A stretch of 59,983 nt of DNA from the NCBI RefSeq assembly GCF_016807185.1, contig NZ_JAEVYN010000002.1, forward strand, positions 1,702,650 to 1,762,632, written 5' to 3'. The stretch is from Leptolyngbya sp. Cla-17 (lineage in GTDB: Bacteria; Cyanobacteriota; Cyanobacteriia; Leptolyngbyales; Leptolyngbyaceae). This document shows, piece by piece, positions 45,194 to 53,795 of the stretch. The notes below the pieces were generated by a model. It ran no database searches, was not told the origin of the DNA, and saw only the letters and a program-made list of their open reading frames with translations. How positions within the stretch are numbered: position 1 is the first letter of the stretch; every line of letters begins with the position of its first letter. The position numbers and the translations under genes are program-made.

Positions 45194-45271
45194 TCACAAA
45201 GCTTGCCTATGTCGGCTCAGGTCTTTACCTGCACCTCCCGCTATCAATGTATGCTTCTGAACTGAACTCAT
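45194..45271 (-). CDS. 25-residue ORF immediately before a strong terminator, function unknown
   Basis: The ORF is MSSVQKHTLIAGG then AGKDLSRHRQAL. It is not near any annotated gene on its strand, yet it ends 10 bp before a strong terminator on the same strand, which is the main reason to believe it. The glycine-rich middle and basic tail have no family I can name. No ribosome-binding site is seen (TTCAAAATG). A small RNA overlapping this region is an alternative. Confidence 0.45.
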   Translation of the reverse strand: MSSVQKHTLIAGGAGKDLSRHRQAL

Positions 45272-45724
45272 TTTGAATGAGTCTAAAAATGCGATCGCTT
45301 GGGCTTGCAGTGACGACATCACAATTGCCTATAGGTCGATTCTCCAGCTCTTTGGCAAAGCCGCTACCATTAAAAAGCCCAGCGATCGCCAGACTTCCGG
45401 TAATAGAATGGCAATACGATTGGCTGGGTATGGCTGAGAGAATCAACATAGGACGTGGGTTTTAATTTTGTTACTTAGATACTACAAGGTGTAACACCTG
45501 TTTGTCTACCACTAGGGGAATCAGTGTGATCACGATGTATTCCTGAAAGATTGAAAAAACTTGCTTCTTCGGTCATCCAAGTGGATGAGGTAAAGGCTAG
45601 GAAAAACAGCCAACCTATTTAAGGGGCTGTGTTAGAGGGCATTCGTTTGAGCTAAGGCAGTCTTACAATAAGGCAGCTCTAACGAAAGTTTTTCTATACT
45701 CCATCGATGTGTGTTTGGAGGCTT
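45272..45724. other. Intergenic region upstream of the PAS/GAF sensor kinase
   Basis: This 450-bp gap holds HIP1-like sites, ORFs without convincing protein pattern and no clear repeats. It likely contains the promoter of the 25-codon ORF (minus) and of the sensor kinase (plus). Confidence 0.5.
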
Positions 45725-48379
45725 ATGGGGCTGAATCAACCAATTCAATACTGGCGAATGGTTAGGGAGATCGCAGCAATCACGGGATTGATCGCATCGA
45801 CGGTTGAAGTGATTGCCTGGAAAGTGATGGAGTCTCAAAGTCCTACCATTGCCCAAACGCCTGTTTGGATGCAGGTTGCAATGATTGGCATTCCAATTAT
45901 TTGCAGTATTGCTGCGGTTGTTGCAACAGCATTTTTTTTGGCTCGGTTTTTGATCTCTACTCAAGATTGTGAAAATCGATTTCGGACTATTTTTGAAGGA
46001 ACTGCGATCGGTATTGGGTTAGACAATCTGGATGGCAAAATTATAGAAAGCAATGCTGCTTTACAAGCCATGCTGGGCTACAGCCATGAAGAACTTGCCA
46101 GCATGACTTTTTCTCAATTCACCCATCCCGATGATGTGGCGATCGATATTGGGCTATTTGGTGAAATGATTGCAGGAGATCGCAGTTCATACCAAATTGA
46201 AAAACGTCACATCAACAAAGATCAGCAGTTACGCTGGATCAGGCTGACCAACTCCCTAATTCGGGATGAGGCGAACAATCCTCGCTACACCATTGCTGTT
46301 ATCGAAGACATTACGTGCTTAAAGCAAGCTCAAGAAAGCATTCAGCTTTACAGAGACATCGTGAAACGAATGCAGCTTGGGCTATTGGTTTGGCAAATGC
46401 CTGATTTAAATGATGTTCAGTCTTTGCGTTTAGTCGAGTGTAATCCTGCGGCTCAACAGATTTTGCAAATCACAGCAACCCATGAAGAGTTAATCGGCAA
46501 GCCCTTGGCGGCGCTCTTTCCAGAGTTGCTGGAAACCGATATTCCTGACATCTACGCGGAAGTGATTCGATCAGGTCAAGGTCGAAATTTGTGTGAAGGG
46601 TGCTACGGCGACACTACGAGCCAGCAGATTTTTGCAATGAAAGCATTTCCGCTGCCCAATCGGTGTATCGGGCTGGTCGTTGACGATATTACCCAGCGCA
46701 AGCAGGCTGAAGACGCTTTGCAACAAAGTGAAGCACGATTTCGGGTGGTTGCAGAAACCGCCGCTTGTATGTTTTTGGTGTTTCAAGGAAACTCTCTTCG
46801 CTATGCAAATCCGGCCGCAGAAACCATTAGTGAATATTCTCGTGATGAGCTGATGACGATGACCTTTTGGGATTCTGTTCATCCTGATTTTCAAGACATG
46901 GTGCGCGATCGCGGCTTAGCGAGACAGAGTGGGGCAGATCTACCCAATCGATACGAATTTAAAATATTGACTAAATCCGGTAAAGAACGGTGGTTAGACT
47001 CTACTGCTGGCGTGATTACCTTGGAGGGTAAGCCAGCCGTGTTAGCTACAGGCTATGACATTACTGAGCGCAAACAGGCTGAGGAACAACTGCAATTAGC
47101 GGCTGATCGCGAGCGGCTGCTATGGGAAATTTCGCTACGAATCCGGAGTTCACTCAACCTGGAAGAGATTTTGCAGACGACAGTAGCAGAGGTACGCCAA
47201 TTTTTGCAGGCAGATCGGGTGCTGATTAGCTATTTTGAGCCAACTGGTTGCTGTCGAACGATCGCAGAATCTGTAGGCGATAACTGGAAACCTGTCTTGG
47301 GATGGGAGGTTCAAGCCTGCGCGATCGCAGAAATCAAACAGTTGTTCGAGCCAGATACCGTGCGCGTCATTCACAACACTGACCAGATTGAAAAGACTGC
47401 CTTTATTGCGGAATACTACACGCGCTGCCAGGTAAAAGCGGGAATGGGCATTCCCATCATGTTGAATGGAGAAATGTTTGGTGTACTCATTGTTAATCAG
47501 TGTTTAGAACCTCGTCACTGGCAGCCATTTGAAGTAGATTTGCTAAAAAAACTGGGCACTCAAGTTGAAATTGCCATTCAGCAAGGGCAGCTCTATCAAC
47601 AACTAATGGCGTTGGCAAGCAATCTAGAATCTCAAGTCGAAGACCGCACCGTGGAATTACATCGGCGAATGCAAGAACTACAGAACCTAAATGAGGTTAA
47701 AGATTTACTGCTCCATGCTGTTTCTCACGACTTGCGAACTCCAATCCAGGGAACGCTGATGGTGCTAAATCATCTCCGTGATAAAGGATGTGAAACGGTG
47801 CCCGTGACTCGCTCCATGCTGGATTGTATGATTGCCAGCAGCGATCGCCAATTGAGTCTGCTTAACTCTTTAATGGAAACCCATACCAATACTCAGGCAT
47901 CACTGACCTTAAGTTGCGAACCCGTTTGTCTATCTCAAGTCTTTGAGGAGGCGATCGCCGCTCAAGCTGGTCTGTTAACTAAAAATGAAGCTGTAATTGT
48001 CAATCAGATGCCGCCAAGCTTATCGGCTGTAAATGCTGACCCTATCCTGCTCCAGCAAGTTTTAGAAAACATGCTTGCCAATGCTGCTAAACACAATTCG
48101 CCGGGTCGCACTATAACCCTCACAGCTACTCTTACCAATCAAGCTTTCCCAAACTCTCTCTATTGCACCGTGACCGATGATGGCACAGGCATGACTCAAA
48201 AACAGTGCGATCGCCTCTTTCAACTCTATGCCCGTGGCTTAGATAAACAGCGTCTCACTGGTATTGGGGTAGGACTTTATCGATGCCAGCAGATTATTTC
48301 TGCTCACGGTGGCAAAATCGGTGTTTGTAGTACACCGGGTCAAGGTTCAACGCTTTGGTTTAGCCTTCCCTGTGCTTAA
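45725..48379 (+). CDS. Membrane PAS/PAS/PAS/GAF sensor histidine kinase
   Basis: From ATG 45725 (GGAGG three bases upstream) the 884-residue protein has two N-terminal transmembrane helices (about residues 15-35 and 50-70). Three PAS domains follow (FRTIFEGTAIGIGLDNLDGK, then RMQLGLLVWQMPDL and FRVVAETAACMFLVFQGNSL), then a GAF domain (EEILQTTVAEVRQFLQADRV), coiled coil and a HisKA domain with intact H-box LHAVSHDLRTPIQGTLMVL. The ATPase domain has ENMLANAAKHNSPGR, TDDGTGMTQKQ and GIGVGLYRCQQIISAHGGK. No response regulator is adjacent. A start at 45707 gives six more residues but a poorer site. Confidence 0.9.
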   Translation: MGLNQPIQYWRMVREIAAITGLIASTVEVIAWKVMESQSPTIAQTPVWMQVAMIGIPIICSIAAVVATAFFLARFLISTQDCENRFRTIFEGTAIGIGLDNLDGKIIESNAALQAMLGYSHEELASMTFSQFTHPDDVAIDIGLFGEMIAGDRSSYQIEKRHINKDQQLRWIRLTNSLIRDEANNPRYTIAVIEDITCLKQAQESIQLYRDIVKRMQLGLLVWQMPDLNDVQSLRLVECNPAAQQILQITATHEELIGKPLAALFPELLETDIPDIYAEVIRSGQGRNLCEGCYGDTTSQQIFAMKAFPLPNRCIGLVVDDITQRKQAEDALQQSEARFRVVAETAACMFLVFQGNSLRYANPAAETISEYSRDELMTMTFWDSVHPDFQDMVRDRGLARQSGADLPNRYEFKILTKSGKERWLDSTAGVITLEGKPAVLATGYDITERKQAEEQLQLAADRERLLWEISLRIRSSLNLEEILQTTVAEVRQFLQADRVLISYFEPTGCCRTIAESVGDNWKPVLGWEVQACAIAEIKQLFEPDTVRVIHNTDQIEKTAFIAEYYTRCQVKAGMGIPIMLNGEMFGVLIVNQCLEPRHWQPFEVDLLKKLGTQVEIAIQQGQLYQQLMALASNLESQVEDRTVELHRRMQELQNLNEVKDLLLHAVSHDLRTPIQGTLMVLNHLRDKGCETVPVTRSMLDCMIASSDRQLSLLNSLMETHTNTQASLTLSCEPVCLSQVFEEAIAAQAGLLTKNEAVIVNQMPPSLSAVNADPILLQQVLENMLANAAKHNSPGRTITLTATLTNQAFPNSLYCTVTDDGTGMTQKQCDRLFQLYARGLDKQRLTGIGVGLYRCQQIISAHGGKIGVCSTPGQGSTLWFSLPCA

Positions 48380-48671
48380 CAAAGCCGTAATATTTCAATA
48401 AGAGAAACAGAGCTTTTCCTACCTGCTAATTTCATTAATTTTCAAATTTTTGTAGGGGCGCAATATTTGCTATCCAGTATCCGATTGAGTCGGCAAAGTG
48501 ATGGTCCGAATGCCATGCCCTGACTGAACCAAAGTGTCATGTGTAGCTATCGTAAATCCTTTATGTTGTTTCAATAAGGCACAGCAGAGAGATTAAATGA
48601 CCTCTCTAAGATTCGATAACCTTCTGGGTAGTTTCCCTGACACCCACCTAGCCACCTATCCCCACATAGCC

Positions 48672-49436
48672 ATGAACTTTTCTAGCTTTTTGCGAACGAC
48701 CTCCATTGCCACAGCTGCACTGACTTGCTTAGTTGCAGCCGATGTCCGTCCAGCTTTTGCCGTTCAATTCTTCACGCAGGTTGATGAGAATAATGCTTTA
48801 GTCAGTTATGACAGGGTAACCCAGATCCCTTTTACGAGATATTTGTTTTCGGGAACACTTGAACCTAAAGTTACTGCAACACTTAACGCGCCAGGAGCAA
48901 AGGGATTGTTCACTTCAGACGGGTTTCAACCAAGTAGCAATTCTTCGATTCCCTTAGAAATTAGTACAAAGATTGCCCAAGAAATTGTCGATCGCTATAC
49001 CTTCACTAGCTTTGTCGGCAGCTACTTTGCAGCCAATTTACCCGGCACCGCTAGCGGGCTCATACTCCCCCAGTCAGCGAGGTTCTTTCGAGGTCAGGTC
49101 AGCGTTGGAGACATGGAGGGTGAGGTAAGCCGTACTATTTTGACTTCCACAGGCGTAAATGTTGGTGACTCAGATTTTCTGCTTACGCTTTCTAATCCAG
49201 CAAACCCAAGCGAATGTTCCAATGCAACATTCCCATTTTGCGGCACGGCAGCCTTTGATTATGGCATTGCCCAAACGTTGCAGAACGTGACTTCTTACTC
49301 TGTGTCACCTGCTTCTGTGTCACCTGCTTCTGAGGCAGTTCCCGAACCGAGCGAAATGGCTGGCAGCGCGATCGCGATCGGCTTGCTAGGCTTAGGCTGG
49401 TCTCTTAAACGCAAATCGGTTAAGCCACTTCTATAG
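48672..49436 (+). CDS. PEP-CTERM sorting-signal protein, copy 1
   Basis: A 254-residue secreted protein from ATG 48672. The signal peptide is strong (MNFSSFLRTTSIATAALT, cleavage near VRPAFA). The C-terminus carries a PEP-CTERM tail (VPEPSEMAGSAIAIGLLGLG then WSLKRK), which targets export and sorting by an archaeosortase/exosortase system. The middle has beta-rich segments and SVSPASVSPASE, encoded by an adjacent 15-bp repeat. The upstream ATG at 48597 adds 25 residues before the signal peptide and has only a weak GAGA; both are possible. It is the paralog of 49888-50679. Confidence 0.85.
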   Translation: MNFSSFLRTTSIATAALTCLVAADVRPAFAVQFFTQVDENNALVSYDRVTQIPFTRYLFSGTLEPKVTATLNAPGAKGLFTSDGFQPSSNSSIPLEISTKIAQEIVDRYTFTSFVGSYFAANLPGTASGLILPQSARFFRGQVSVGDMEGEVSRTILTSTGVNVGDSDFLLTLSNPANPSECSNATFPFCGTAAFDYGIAQTLQNVTSYSVSPASVSPASEAVPEPSEMAGSAIAIGLLGLGWSLKRKSVKPLL

Positions 49437-49455
49437 GGATAGGAACTCCGGTTTT

Positions 49456-49709
49456 TTAAGTATAAAAAATTGCGCCGCGCTGCCTCAAATCAAGAGCGGC
49501 GTTTTTTGTCAGCCCCGAATTTTGACCAAACAGCGTTCTGGTAACAGTCGCACCAATCAAGTTTGTTTCTTGCAGATCTGCCCAACGCAAATCGCAGTTG
49601 CTCAAATCGACACCGTAAAGATTGGCACCACTCAAATCAGCACTATTTAAATCAGCCCGGCGCAAGTTGGCATGACTTAAAGTAGCTTCGCTCAAATTAG
49701 CGCTTTCTA
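49456..49709 (-). pseudogene. Truncated 3' end of the pentapeptide-repeat gene (duplication fragment)
   Basis: Only the last 84 codons of a pentapeptide-repeat gene survive (NLRRADLNSADLSGANLYG, GLTKNAALDLRQRGAIFYT). The fragment is cut at 49709 by the junction of the tandem duplication; the intact gene is at 50699-51427. The C-terminal coding end overlaps the palindromic terminator. Confidence 0.9.
49470..49508 (+). terminator. Bidirectional terminator-like hairpin at the end of duplication unit 1
   Basis: GCGCCGCGCT-GCCTCAAATCAAG-AGCGGCG followed by TTTTTTG forms a Rho-independent terminator for the plus-strand PEP-CTERM gene. It is also preceded by AAAAAATT, so it can end minus-strand transcription as well. 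It lies inside the final codons of the pentapeptide fragment. Same sequence at 50713-50751. Confidence 0.78.
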
Positions 49710-49710
49710 G

Positions 49711-50952
49711 AAAGTGATGGTCCGAATGCCATGCCCTGACTGAACCAAAGTGTCATGTGTAGCTATCGTAAATCCTTTATGTTTTTTTAATAAGGCATAG
49801 CAGAGAGATGAAATGACCTCTCTGAGATTCGATAACCTTCTGGGTAGTTTCCCTGACACCCCCCTAGCCACCTATCCCCACATAGCCATGAACTTTTCTA
49901 GCTTTTTGCGAACGACCTCCATTGCCACAGCCGCACTGACTTGCCTAGTTGCAGCCGATGTCCGTCCAGTTTTTGCCGTTCAATTCTTCACGCAGATTGA
50001 TGAGAATAATGCTTTAGTCAGTTTTGATGGAGTGACTCAGACTCCTTTTACGAGATATTTGTTTTCGGGAATGCTTGAACCTGAAGTGAGTGGAACATTT
50101 GTTATAGGAGGACTTGGAGGCTTTAGTTTGCCAGGGTTTAGACCGGTTGATTCTAACGCTTCGCCGGAGGTTCAGGAAGCGGCTGTTCGAGCACTCGCCG
50201 ATCGCTATACCTTTACCAACTTTATCGGCAGCTACTTTGCCGCGAGTTCACCCGGCAGTGATGGCACTATCAAGCGTATCATTCCACGATCCGTGATTTT
50301 CGCTAAAGAGCAGCTTAGCCCTGGAGCGGCTACCGACCCAATGCCAGGTTTTGGACAAGATTTTGACCTGCGCTTTTCTAACTTGACTCCTACAGGTGTA
50401 GTTGTTTTTAGCTCAGGTTTTGTGCTTACGCTTTCTAATCCAGCAAACCCAAGCGAATGTTCCAATGCAACATTCCCATTTTGCGGCACAGCAACCTTTG
50501 ATTTTGGCATTGCCCAAACGTTGCAGAACGTGACTTCTTACTCTGTGTCACCTGCTTCTGTGTCACCTGCTTCTGAGGCAGTTCCCGAACCAAGCGAAAT
50601 GGCTGGCAGCGCGATCGCGATCGGCTTACTAGGCTTCGGCTGGTCTCTTAAACGCAAATCGGTTAAGCCACTTCTATAGGGATAGGAACTCCAGTTTTTT
50701 AAGTATAAAAAATTGCGCCGCGCTGCCTCAAATCAAGAGCGGCGTTTTTTGTCAGCCCCGAATTTTGACCAAACAGCGTTCTGGTAACAGTCGCACCAAT
50801 CAAGTTTGTTTCTTGCAGATCTGCCCAACGCAAATCGCAGTTGCTCAAATCGACACCGTAAAGATTGGCACCACTTAAATCAGCACTATTTAAATCAGCC
50901 CGGCGCAAGTTGGCATGACTTAAAGAAGCTTCGCTCAAATTAGCGCTTTCTA
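49711..50952. repeat. 1.2-kb tandem duplication, unit 2
   Basis: Second copy of the unit. Its downstream end lies inside the intact pentapeptide-repeat gene, at the sequence GCGCTTTCTA (50943-50952) that also closes unit 1. Confidence 0.95.
49888..50679 (+). CDS. PEP-CTERM sorting-signal protein, copy 2
   Basis: A 263-residue paralog of the preceding PEP-CTERM gene. The signal peptide and the first 70 residues are almost identical, and the last 80 residues (from FLLTLSNPANPSECS-like VLTLSNPANPSECSNA) are too. The region between differs strongly (GFGQDFDLRFSNLTPTGVV here) and is nine residues longer. The PEP-CTERM tail is VPEPSEMAGSAIAIGLLGFG. It has Cys pairs in ECSNATFPFCG that are shared with copy 1. 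Function unknown; surface or extracellular matrix protein is likely. Confidence 0.85.
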   Translation: MNFSSFLRTTSIATAALTCLVAADVRPVFAVQFFTQIDENNALVSFDGVTQTPFTRYLFSGMLEPEVSGTFVIGGLGGFSLPGFRPVDSNASPEVQEAAVRALADRYTFTNFIGSYFAASSPGSDGTIKRIIPRSVIFAKEQLSPGAATDPMPGFGQDFDLRFSNLTPTGVVVFSSGFVLTLSNPANPSECSNATFPFCGTATFDFGIAQTLQNVTSYSVSPASVSPASEAVPEPSEMAGSAIAIGLLGFGWSLKRKSVKPLL

Positions 50953-51427
50953 AAACAGCGGCTGTCAGGTTTGCCCGACCCATCTCGACCCGACTTAAAT
51001 TCGCTTGCGTTAGATTTGCGCGGGTCAAGTCTGCATTCGTTAAGGTGACACCTAGAGCGTTGGCTTTAGTCAAATTGGCACCCACCAAATTGGCGTTGTT
51101 AAGATTAGCACCAATCAACGTGGCTGATATTAAAAAAGCACCAATTAGCCGAGCATCTTCCAAATTGGCATTGATCAGATTGGCACCGGAAAGATCGGTA
51201 CTGATAAAATTAGCTCCTTTGAGCTGAGCAGAGTGTAAATCAACCCGCTTGAGGTCGGCTCCAGAAAAATCTTCAGTTGGACGCAATCCAACGAGTTTTG
51301 CCAGCTCAAAAAAGTCTTCAGTGTCTGCCTTCGCAACCAGTTGGGTTAAGTCGTGAAGTTTCTGAAAAGGCTGGTCGGTTGGCATATTTTGGTAAAACTG
51401 CCCAGAAAGGGTGGAGCTGTAATCCAT
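50699..51427 (-). CDS. Pentapeptide-repeat protein
   Basis: The 242-residue protein has about 30 A(D/N)Lxx repeats from residue about 50 to 215, giving the usual right-handed quadrilateral beta-helix (GADLKRVDLHSAQLKGANF, LSGANLYGVDLSNCDLRWAD). The N-terminal 50 residues are helical (TDEPFQKL-like DQPFQKLHDLTQLVAKADTE). No signal peptide is seen, so it is probably cytosolic or thylakoid-facing. Its 3' 84 codons are duplicated in the fragment at 49456-49709. The C-terminus codes across a terminator-like hairpin. Confidence 0.88.
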   Translation of the reverse strand: MDYSSTLSGQFYQNMPTDQPFQKLHDLTQLVAKADTEDFFELAKLVGLRPTEDFSGADLKRVDLHSAQLKGANFISTDLSGANLINANLEDARLIGAFLISATLIGANLNNANLVGANLTKANALGVTLTNADLTRANLTQANLSRVEMGRANLTAAVLESANLSEASLSHANLRRADLNSADLSGANLYGVDLSNCDLRWADLQETNLIGATVTRTLFGQNSGLTKNAALDLRQRGAIFYT

Positions 51428-51753
51428 AACACTCCGGTTAGGAACATTAGCAGAATCAATAGTAATGAGTAAATATCCTGAAATTTAGCTGGAAATATTC
51501 AACCAGTCGGGCGATCGCAAATTCAAATCTTTTGCTGTCAAATCACAACTTGTTTGTGAAGCTGAAATAAATCAAACGTTTTCTAGAAAAAATGACTGCT
51601 CAGCTCTCGGAAAAGCAGCGCCCAAACTAGCGTGAATTACCTAAATTCTAATTTTTTCTAAACAAGAATGGGTTCACATTTGTGAACCCATTGATAAGTT
51701 ATTTTAATAAAAAGTAATTGCAGGGCAGTAAAAACCCGCAGATCAGTAAAAAT
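51428..51753. other. 326-bp gap with an 11-bp hairpin
   Basis: It contains the perfect inverted repeat AATGGGTTCAC (51667-51677) / GTGAACCCATT (51682-51692), loop ATTT, about 60 bp after the stop of the 71-residue gene on the minus strand. There is only a weak run of T on either side. Otherwise it is AT-rich and unremarkable. Confidence 0.55.
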
Positions 51754-51969
51754 TTAACCTAAATTGCCCTGACTCCATAATTTAATCAATTGCTCAACCA
51801 CTGCCCGTTTGTTTGGACTCATCTCTGCACCAAGCGTTTCTTTTAATTGAGCTATGGTTGCATCCGATCTATCAACCGTGACACTTCGCTCTTGCTGTTG
51901 AGCAAGACTTGGATTGAGTGAACTGTGATAAGAACTCAGTGTGTGCAGTTGTAGATGTGGCTGAAGCAT
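51754..51969 (-). CDS. Small protein of unknown function
   Basis: A 71-residue ORF with a divergent N-terminal part and a helical C-terminus (RSVTVDRSDATIAQLKETL, then SPNKRAVVEQLIKLWSQGNL). No family is recognised. It follows the MATE gene direction with a 410-bp gap and is followed by a hairpin. The C-terminal helix pattern suggests a real small protein, but support is weak. Confidence 0.5.
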   Translation of the reverse strand: MLQPHLQLHTLSSYHSSLNPSLAQQQERSVTVDRSDATIAQLKETLGAEMSPNKRAVVEQLIKLWSQGNLG

Positions 51970-52379
51970 TGTTATGTCCTAAAACTAATTTAATTTACTA
52001 AAGAAGTTGCCCAGGTCCGGAAGGCTAACTTTTGCGCAGGTAATCTAGTGTTATCAACAAACTTTGTGCAGTATATCAACTGTCAGTTCTGAATGGTCTA
52101 TCCCAAAGACTTAAAAAGCAATAATAGGCTTCAAAGTCTTGAATCACTGACTTACAGAGCTTTGTTCTTTGACAAAATTACTACAGCACGAACCTAACAT
52201 TCCTTTGTAGCGATGTCTCTAGGAAAAGCAAATCTTTAAAGAAAGCCTTTAATTCAACCTTTCCTTAGTCAAGGATTCATTTCTTTAAGATTATCTGAAG
52301 CGGAACGCGATCGCCTCACCCGTTCAGGGAAACTAGCCCATCCTTTCAATTCAGCCTTTTCCTATCAGCTACTACTATT
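51970..52379. other. 410-bp gap
   Basis: I see no ORF with coding pattern, no repeat and no clear hairpin. It likely contains the 3' end of the MATE transcript and the promoter of the 71-residue gene. Confidence 0.45.
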
Positions 52380-53720
52380 TTAGCAACTGCTGTTAAAACG
52401 AAACGTTTTGGGTACTTGTAGAGCTAGCGTGAGCGCGCGGGTTGCCATGAAAATGGTCAGGGCAAACCACAGAAGATGAACGTTCTGTAAGAATCCAGCG
52501 ATCGCAGCTATGGGTGCAAAACCGCCTAATGTTGCGATCAACGCTGACTTTTGAATTACTTGAGCTTGGGTGAGTCCGAGGAAGTAGCCATCGAGCATAT
52601 AGGCAATGGAGCCAAATCCAAGAATTGCTAGTAGCCAAGGGACTTGTCCATGAATCAGTTCCACGATTTCAGAATGATTTGTCAGCAGCCCAAATAGAAA
52701 ATTGGGCATGGCAATGAAGGCGATCGCAAAGGTGAGTCCCAACCCTAAGCTGGTTATCCCCGACACGCGAACTAGCAAAGCGAGTTTGTCTAGATTATTT
52801 TTCCCATAGAATACACCTGCCATGGTTTCGGTCGCAAAAGCTAATCCATCGATAAAATAGGCAGCCAAAGACACCACTTGCAGCATCAACGCATTGGCAG
52901 TCAGGATTGTTGTGCCCATCGTGGAACTCAGAGTTGTGAAGACAGCGAACGTGGAGACAAAAGCAAAGGTGCGAACGACGATCGCTCCGTTAAGGGCAAA
53001 TGAGGCTTTCAGCGCGGTAGCATCCAGCAGCTTTTGGCGAAGATGAGGGATGGTGGGGTAAAGGGCACGATCGCTGCCAACCATCCATACACCAACGAAC
53101 AGCATCAAATATTGGCTAACGGTGGTTGCGCTGCCTGCTCCCATGCTTTGCCAGCCCCACTGCACCACAAATAGATATTCCAATGCAATCTTGCTGCCAT
53201 TGCTCACTGCTGAAAGCAGCAGCACTTTTGTGCTTTGCTCTCGTCCTAAAAAACAACCCACTAAGGTCATATTCATCAGTGTGGCAGGCGCTCCCCAAAT
53301 TAAAGCGCTGTAATAGGCTTGTCCCGATGCTTTCACTTCGGCTGTGGCATTTAATACTGCAAACCCAAGGATTCGTAATGGCTCTTGTAGCAAGACCATG
53401 CCCACTCCAGCAATCAAGGCAACTAATCCATTGCGAAGCCCAGTCAGCATCACCTCGTCGTGATCATCTCGTCCAATCGCCTGAGCCGTTAGTCCCGTAG
53501 TGCCCATGCGAAGAAATCCGAATGTCCAATAGAGGTAGTTAAATAGAACGGTTGCTAGGGCAACTCCTGCCAAATGATGAATGTCTGGCAAGTGCCCCAA
53601 AAATGCCATATCCAGCAGGCTTGCCAGGGGCACCATCAAATTTGACAATACGTTGACCGCTGCCAAGCGAAAGAATCGCTCAAAAAAAGCGCGATCGCCT
53701 TCCACATTTAACTCTGGCAT
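52380..53720 (-). CDS. MATE-family multidrug efflux transporter
   Basis: A 446-residue protein with 12 predicted transmembrane segments in two halves. It has the MATE/DinF-like layout (VNVLSNLMVPLASLLDMAFL at the start; FRMGTTGLTAQAIG in helix 2; TTILTANALMLQVVSLAAYF in the second half). MATE proteins export cationic compounds coupled to Na+ or H+. No regulator is nearby. Normal length. Confidence 0.88.
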   Translation of the reverse strand: MPELNVEGDRAFFERFFRLAAVNVLSNLMVPLASLLDMAFLGHLPDIHHLAGVALATVLFNYLYWTFGFLRMGTTGLTAQAIGRDDHDEVMLTGLRNGLVALIAGVGMVLLQEPLRILGFAVLNATAEVKASGQAYYSALIWGAPATLMNMTLVGCFLGREQSTKVLLLSAVSNGSKIALEYLFVVQWGWQSMGAGSATTVSQYLMLFVGVWMVGSDRALYPTIPHLRQKLLDATALKASFALNGAIVVRTFAFVSTFAVFTTLSSTMGTTILTANALMLQVVSLAAYFIDGLAFATETMAGVFYGKNNLDKLALLVRVSGITSLGLGLTFAIAFIAMPNFLFGLLTNHSEIVELIHGQVPWLLAILGFGSIAYMLDGYFLGLTQAQVIQKSALIATLGGFAPIAAIAGFLQNVHLLWFALTIFMATRALTLALQVPKTFRFNSSC

Positions 53721-53795
53721 TCGTTGATCTGGTTTGGAGAATTTACATCACGTAGAAATGTCAGAATCATTTTGACAATGCTGTTTGGCGAAAGT

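Larger units (their letters stand above)
48495..49709. repeat. 1.2-kb tandem duplication, unit 1
   Basis: It corresponds to 49711-50952. The offset is 1216 bp up to the PEP-CTERM coding region and 1243 bp after it, because unit 2 has 27 extra bases in the middle. Flanks are nearly identical; the centre of the coding sequences is not. Unit 1 ends in a truncated pentapeptide gene. Confidence 0.95.

Noticed and set aside
45225..45449. 74-residue minus-strand ORF upstream of the terminator
   Set aside because: It has no recognisable pattern and ends before the 25-codon ORF's stop; the latter is the better fit to the terminator.
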